A stretch of 64,000 nt of DNA from Adiantum capillus-veneris. Taxonomy: Eukaryota; Streptophyta; Polypodiopsida; Polypodiales; Pteridaceae. The position numbers and the translations under genes were made by a program. The stretch spans positions 67,106,567-67,170,566 of the forward strand of contig CM043970.1 in NCBI GenBank assembly GCA_014529385.2. Reading direction: 5' to 3'. Positions 57,763 to 64,000 of this stretch are shown piece after piece. Under the pieces are notes generated by a model. It searched no databases. It had not been told where the DNA came from and saw only the letters and a program-made list of their open reading frames with translations. The stretch's first letter is position 1, and every line of letters begins with the position of its first letter.

Positions 57763-58929
57763 TTTAGAGAATTTGACAACAGTTGAGGACCGGATTTATG
57801 TGGAGCCGGTCCCCCCCTCCAAAAGGCATTTGTATTATAGATTCTCTCATTAAGAGAGACTTGGTACAATACAATCTTTGTGTTCCTTGAGACCTCTTTG
57901 GCAGTATGAAGGTGGAAGCTTCATATATCGAGCTTTTGCATAATATCAATAATCAATCTTAGCTTGAAAACAATCAAGAACTTGTGAACATCATTGGTCT
58001 TTGTGTTCCCTAAATCATTTGAGTGCATGAAGATGTATATTTTTATGCATCAACTTGTGCCTAAAGCAACAATTAATCTACCTTGCAATACAATTAATCT
58101 ACTTGCATTAAGTAACTAATCTACTTGCAATAAACCATTAGCCTTCTTGCAATAAGTATAACATGCACTTTGTAGAAAGCATTAACTATCCCAAGCCTCA
58201 GTCCCAAGACCTCAAACACCTTCGAAGGTGGAGAGAGCTAGCAAGGAATGAGGGTAGGGAAGAGGAAGAAGAAGTATTCCATAGGAGAAAGACATAATTC
58301 CTCACTTATCATCACTCTTCTTGCTTAGCATACATAATAGCATAGTAATGAAGATGGAGAAGATGGAAAGCTTAAGCATTGAAGCATGGCTCTTGGTTGG
58401 ATTTGCACTCCATATCCAAGATGTTGGTGTAGGCTCTCAACCTCTACTTGCTTGGAGAAGGAGAGGGAGTTCTTGCACCTTGCCTAGCACACAATGAGAG
58501 TGTTTGTGAGTGTGTGCGGGTGAGTATACCCCCTAAGCAACCCCCTAGCTTGCTTGGGTCAACCCCCCCTTGTAGCTCATGCTTGAGGCTCATTGGACCC
58601 CTCCAGGCCTAGCCAATCATAAGCAGGAGGCATTACAAGCAGCAAGGGTAGCCTTAAGACAAGTGTCCCCCTTTCCCCTTTGAGAGAGAGGACTTGATAA
58701 ATGCAAAATCAATTAATTAAATCCCCTAAATTATCATTGGACCCCTTGGGTGGCCAACCAATAGGCTTCAGGCACACAATGAGGGCAACATGAGGAGGAA
58801 CTTGACAAGTGTCTCTTTTGCTTTCTTTGTACCATGCATGCCTTGTGTGAGTGTGTGGGTGTTCTCTCTCATCCCCCCTCATGTAGGGCTCGCCCCATCC
58901 TTGTAGGGATTGAATCTTTGACTTTTTGA
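57574..58929 (-). repeat. Gypsy 3' LTR, second part (inverted)
   Basis: Reverse complement of the 5' LTR from its tcaaaaagtcaaagattc segment (49681 region) to its end at 51025. Contains the matching GA tract (57721-57757) and the same short frame seen at 50648-50833. Confidence 0.9.
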
Positions 58930-60240
<1,311 letters not shown>

Positions 60241-60455
60241 CATGCAATGGTGCATAAGTCCACCTTAATTCCTTTGTCATGTTGGTGTTATCACATTAGT
60301 AGATGAAAAAATGTATTATCATATATGATTTTATACATTGATGCACCACCCAATGTATAATTGATATTGCATGACACGAACATAAATCCAACATTCATAT
60401 TTTTGTGCTTTGAAAAAGAAGTTAGTTTTATTTAAAAAAATCCACTTCTTTTATG
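60241..60455. other. No recognised feature
   Basis: AT-rich DNA directly upstream of the Helitron 3' terminus and probably internal to that element. Confidence 0.35.
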
Positions 60456-60483
60456 CCGCAGTAACGTGCGGGTCATGTACTAG
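60456..60483 (+). mobile_element. Helitron 3' terminus
   Basis: Hairpin CCGCA-gtaacg-TGCGG (60456-60471), then 12 bases ending CTAG (60480-60483), followed by T. A GC-rich hairpin about 10 bases before CTRR with insertion before T is the defining 3' end of plant Helitrons. The partner 5' end is uncertain; the TCTATACTAT copies near 46.9-47.2 kb are candidates. Confidence 0.75.
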
Positions 60484-61287
60484 TTTGAAATGAAACCTTT
60501 TCATTGAGCAATGGGTGACTTTAAGCCTTGTTGGCACTCATGTCTCTCTTTTGAGGTTGGTGTGTCTTCTTTTTCACACCCATTTTTGTTACACGAGAAT
60601 GCACGATTGGAATTTTCGGCTCCGATCGTCAAAAAAGTTGAGATCATTCTTTTTGGAACGCTCACACGAGGCGAATCAAATGAGCTATTGACTGATTACG
60701 ATTGAGCTCGGAGACCGGAGATCTAGGCTCCCTCTCTTAGGTGGCCTTATATTGGCCCCTTTACCCTATATTCATGTAATATTTTGAGGGGTATCCTCCA
60801 CTAAGATCTCATCGTCTATCAAAATGTGTCCTCTCTATCCATGTCTTTCTCTCTTGGCTATGCATGTGTTGTCCTCGAAAAAATCATATATTTCATGAAA
60901 TCACACCTGCGAACTTTTAAATTTACCTTTTATTTTAGGTTTGAAGGTGGAAAAGCATTAAAAATTATTCTTAATGGAAAAACCTCCCAAAATACCCCAC
61001 TTTACCTCTAAAGGATTTCCCCTTGAGATCTAGTCGTCTATGAAGATCTCTTGATATGTGTTCTCTCTATCCATGTATTTCGTGATTGAATATGGCCGTG
61101 TTCAGACTGCACAGTCCATGCCAACTTTTTCTTAGGTGGACCAATGAGATTTGTCGCCCCAAATTGTGCCATTCACATTGCACGCACCTTGAATCCTGCA
61201 TGGCACGCTAACTCACGGTCATTTCCATGCGCAGGCGTTTCGGGCTGCACATGCCGCCCATGGGTGGAACACTACAAGCTCAGCCAA

Positions 61288-61290
<3 letters not shown>
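60484..61290. other. No gene; diverged internal repeat
   Basis: A segment containing ctctaaaggatttccccttg and gatctagtcgtctatgaaga near 61010 has weaker relatives near 60790 and 61760 (cctctaaagaatcccat, gtctataagatctttt). No coding region is supported. Confidence 0.45.
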
Positions 61291-61359
<69 letters not shown>

Positions 61360-61466
61360 GGGAAGAAGAAGAAGAAGAAGAAGAGAGTTTTAACGTCGTA
61401 GGAAACTATCCCAAGAGACCTTAAAAGATCTATCCCAGGAGACCTTAAAGCTCAGCCAATGTGTGC

Positions 61467-61503
<37 letters not shown>

Positions 61504-61505
61504 TC
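61291..61505. repeat. (GT)n(GA)n(GAA)n tract plus SINE-like body and second GA tract
   Basis: Tract at 61291-61385, then ttttaacgtcgtaggaaact and gagaccttaaaagatctatc, the same body seen at 10967, 11167 and 11878 inside the CACTA element, then a GA tract ending near 61500. Confidence 0.75.
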
Positions 61506-62800
61506 TGACACACTAACCTTTTTCCGCCATCCTGTGTGTGAACCAGCACTCAGTCAATCCCTGCGCGTGGAAAAGTGGAGGAGTTCCCTTGCGCAGTCTG
61601 AACGCCCCTATGCTTGAAAAATGCTCAAAAGAAACACAAATCTAATAAGTTTACACCCAAGTTCTTTGAAATGTACTTCGAAAATTTTAGATTTTGAAGG
61701 TGGAAAAAACTAGAAAATAAAGAGAAATTATTTGGGAAAACCTCCAAATATAATCAATTTACCTCTAAAGAATCCCATCTGGTTGTCTATAAGATCTTTT
61801 GATATGTGTCCTCTTTTTCACGCTTGAGTATATGCCTATGCGGTGCTCGAAAGAAACATAGATTTATTATATACACACCTATGAAATTTGAATTTTACCT
61901 CCAATTAATTTTAGGTCAAAGATAATCACTTTATTTCTAGATCCCCCTTGAGATTTCAATTAAGATCTCTTTATATATACACAAGAAGATTTAGAAATTT
62001 TCTAATGTAGGAAAAAGGGGTCTTTTTCAGTGTTTTTCATAGAATGCATAACATCGTGAGCTTCTACTTAGGGAGGCACTGCATACCTAGCTAGGAACGA
62101 TTGGGGCAAGGGACCACCGGTCCCCCCGCTCATGATGTTGAGGTAAGTCACTATGTGGGAAATATTGTGAAATTTTGTCCAAAACTTCTTGTGATATGTC
62201 CTCCTGGAGTGCAATCACTATATAAAGTGGTAGAAAGCGTTTCATTTTCTAACAGGAGAGAAGCAATATGGAGTGGAGGAGAAATAGTTCGATGTTGGTG
62301 CTTCATGTATGCCTCTGCATGGTGTCATTGCTAGGAGGCAGCATTGTGGCCCAGCAGAACCGCAGCGCCGGGCAATAGGCATAAATTAGTGCTCATGTTT
62401 TGTGAGTCTCTTGTTTTGTGAGTGCCAGCTGATGATTGCTGGTGGCCACCACCGCCCCCACCGGCACATAAGTCCCGCCAGTCCATCTCCCCCCAGCCAG
62501 CGGCCACCTAGACCATTACACATGGTCCTTCATGAAGGTGGCTCTGGATATATATTGGATTGCTTGTGACACTACAAGCAGTTACTATGTTTCATTGGAG
62601 GTAACCAGCTCAGCAGAAAAAAAATTTGATTTATCATAGGCAAGGCCAATTGCTCAATCAACAAGCATTGATTGATCATCCATACTCATTAATCCCGTCA
62701 TTAATTAAGGATTTAAACCTCCACGGGCACATGAATGATTGATCATCAGACATACTTATCAATCCCTTCATCGAAGGACCTTGGATTTGATGAGATATCA
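61506..62800. other. No gene recognised
   Basis: A 77-codon + frame at 62101-62334 has no family motif. Two imperfect copies of tgattgatcatc with an atcccttca-like end occur near 62670 and 62740. Confidence 0.4.
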
Positions 62801-62844
62801 GGCTGCTTGCCATGGTGGCAGGGAGCCCACCATGGCAAGCAGCC
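62801..62844. repeat. Perfect 18-bp-stem hairpin
   Basis: Arms 62801-62818 (GGCTGCTTGCCATGGTGG) and 62827-62844 are exact reverse complements with an 8-nt loop. No T-run follows, so it is not a terminator-like structure. Confidence 0.9.
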
Positions 62845-64000
62845 CAACACCAGAGAGCTCCCAACCCACAGCTCTACCACTCGCCTGCACACACGCACTT
62901 TCTTCAGGAGGGCGACCAGTCTACATAAAGTTTAGCAAGGTGCTGCCCCCCACAAAAACTGCGTGACCAGCTGTGCCGGTCACCTGCACCCACACGGGGG
63001 CAAGCACCCCCATACTTAAACCATTGCCCACATACACAATACCACAACTGCTTGTTGATGTTGCAAAACCAGTTATGGACGGCTCTCTAAAGCCTAGAAG
63101 GTAAACCCCCTTCCCCCCTTTTTCAACCATGATAATGTTTGAACGAGGCGCATGGACATCGAGTGCTTCTCACCCCTCCTAATCTAACAAAAATGACCTT
63201 GCATTGCACCCCTCCTGGACCTTAGCCCACTCCAGCCTTTCTTGGTTGAGCTTTGTTCTCATGCTTGGGGAGAGAAGTGTAAGAGCAAAATTTTGCGTTG
63301 CAAAAAAATAATTTTTCATTTTGGAGATTGGAAATAGAGAAAAATACTGAAAGGCTCCTTTTCTAAATAAAAAAGGCTTCCAATTTGGGGTCTTCTAACC
63401 ACTTGAAAGTCATTCTTTGTTTGCTTCAAGCAGGTTTTTTGCTGCTTGTCTAGAGTGGCTCAACTCCTATGCAATGAGGAGGTTTTGACAGAAACCATCT
63501 TGTCAAGAAAGCAAGCAAGAACAAGGCATAGGTCAACAGGAAGCAGGAGGTAATGTGCCATACATAGAGAGACCACCGTCTCAGGAAGCATGGTGCATCT
63601 CTCAGTATTTTCTATGTGAGAGAAGGTCGGTAGCTTGAGCTTTTGCCTCACCCAAGATGAGAATCAAAAAGAGAACCTTTCCTGGTGTACTTGTCTGTGA
63701 TCCTCCTTGTAGAACCAACATGGGCCAAAGTCTCGTGTTCCTGTATAGCCAATTCATACTCGCTTCACCTGTTGAGCAGTGGAAGTCAGGACAAGTCAAA
63801 GATGAGCACACATGACACAGCCGCCTATATATGAATGGGCAACTGGAAACATGGGACTGCATGCACATTAAACAAGAAGTCTCAACACCTTCCATTTTTT
63901 TGAGTGGCATTGAATGTCACTCCATAATAAGTGCAGAAGACCATAATTCCTGCAAATCTTAAGGATGATCCACCAGATCCAGAACATGGGAGACTCACAA
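62845..64000. other. No gene recognised to the end of the window
   Basis: A minus-strand frame at 63910-63602 is Cys-rich at its start (CLMCMQSHVSSCPF) but matches no family I know; others are shorter. The segment could hold part of a gene continuing beyond the window. Confidence 0.35.

Larger units (their letters stand above)
47818..58929 (+). mobile_element. Gypsy-type LTR retrotransposon, decayed, with inverted 3' part
   Basis: 5' LTR 47818-51025 (about 1,885 bp after removing the TTAA insert), primer-binding site 51027-51038, gag 51440-52863, pol remnants 53590-54370. The 3' LTR starts at 55483 after a purine tract (aagagagaggtaa). It runs forward to about 55999, and its remainder is in opposite orientation at 58929-57574. 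Together the two parts give about 1,870 bp, matching the 5' LTR. Candidate target duplications are CAGTA (47813-47817) and CAACA (57573-57569 on the minus strand), which differ at two bases, so I hold them as weak. The element disrupts a LINE. Confidence 0.88.
56000..58929 (-). other. Inverted segment: flank, LINE 3' half and remainder of the Gypsy 3' LTR
   Basis: Read on the minus strand from 58929 down, the order is LTR second part (58929-57574), CAACA, LINE continuation (57568-56757), then unrelated flank with a long CT tract. This is the order expected to the right of 55999 if the block had not been flipped. Breakpoints are therefore about 55999/56000 and 58929/58930. Confidence 0.8.

Noticed and set aside
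57574-58929. Independent inverted solo LTR
   Set aside because: It contains only the part of the LTR missing from the forward 3' LTR at 55483-55999, so one LTR broken by inversion is simpler than a second insertion.

Overview
This is nuclear DNA from a land plant. The evidence is a decayed PLS-type pentatricopeptide-repeat gene, a captured heavy-metal-associated isoprenylated plant protein (HIPP) fragment, plant-type CACTA and LINE proteins, GT-AG introns, and LTR retrotransposons primed by initiator-tRNA-Met. The dense GT/GA microsatellites and the mix of old mobile elements would suit a seed-free vascular plant such as a fern, but I cannot fix the species. No bacterial, organellar, rRNA or CRISPR feature is visible. 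The window is an accessory, transposon-dominated region; few reading frames in it are intact.

Layout. 1-3.1 kb: pyrimidine-rich non-coding DNA. 3.16-8.64 kb: a decayed L1-type LINE with a DUF4283/zinc-knuckle ORF1 and an endonuclease-RT-zinc finger ORF2. 9.25-21.6 kb: a many-exon minus-strand gene whose C-terminal half resembles a beta-class amino-methyltransferase. An 8,007-bp CACTA transposon (10318-18324, TTT target duplication) sits in one of its introns. The CACTA carries a broken TNP2 transposase, a second transposase ORF and a captured HIPP fragment. 22.4-24.5 kb: PPR pseudogene, a large fold-back and duplicated AT-rich repeats. 24.84-28.42 kb: an intact four-exon MULE-like SWIM-zinc-finger gene. 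30.0-34.1 kb: a Copia-type element (target duplication ATATG) with most of pol missing and a second, diverged LTR inside it. 36.4-41.7 kb: a 5.2-kb minus-strand LTR element without recognisable coding capacity (target duplication GAAAT). 43.2-44.9 kb: an unknown ORF split by a TTAA-flanked DNA transposon.

47.8-58.9 kb: a Gypsy element that landed in a LINE fragment. Its 5' LTR holds a second TTAA-flanked transposon, and its 3' LTR was broken by an inversion that carried the rest of the LINE with it. The 3' LTR preserves the empty TTAA site. 59-61.5 kb: a cluster of (GT)n(GA)n tracts, several joined to what looks like a tRNA-derived SINE, plus a Helitron 3' terminus. 61.5-64 kb: nothing recognised except one hairpin.

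The genes do not form a pathway; the window is a nested insertion record. The best leads are the TTAA transposon pair with a natural empty site, the HIPP capture with its prenylation motif, the methyltransferase-like gene around the CACTA, the Gypsy/LINE inversion and the SINE-microsatellite link.
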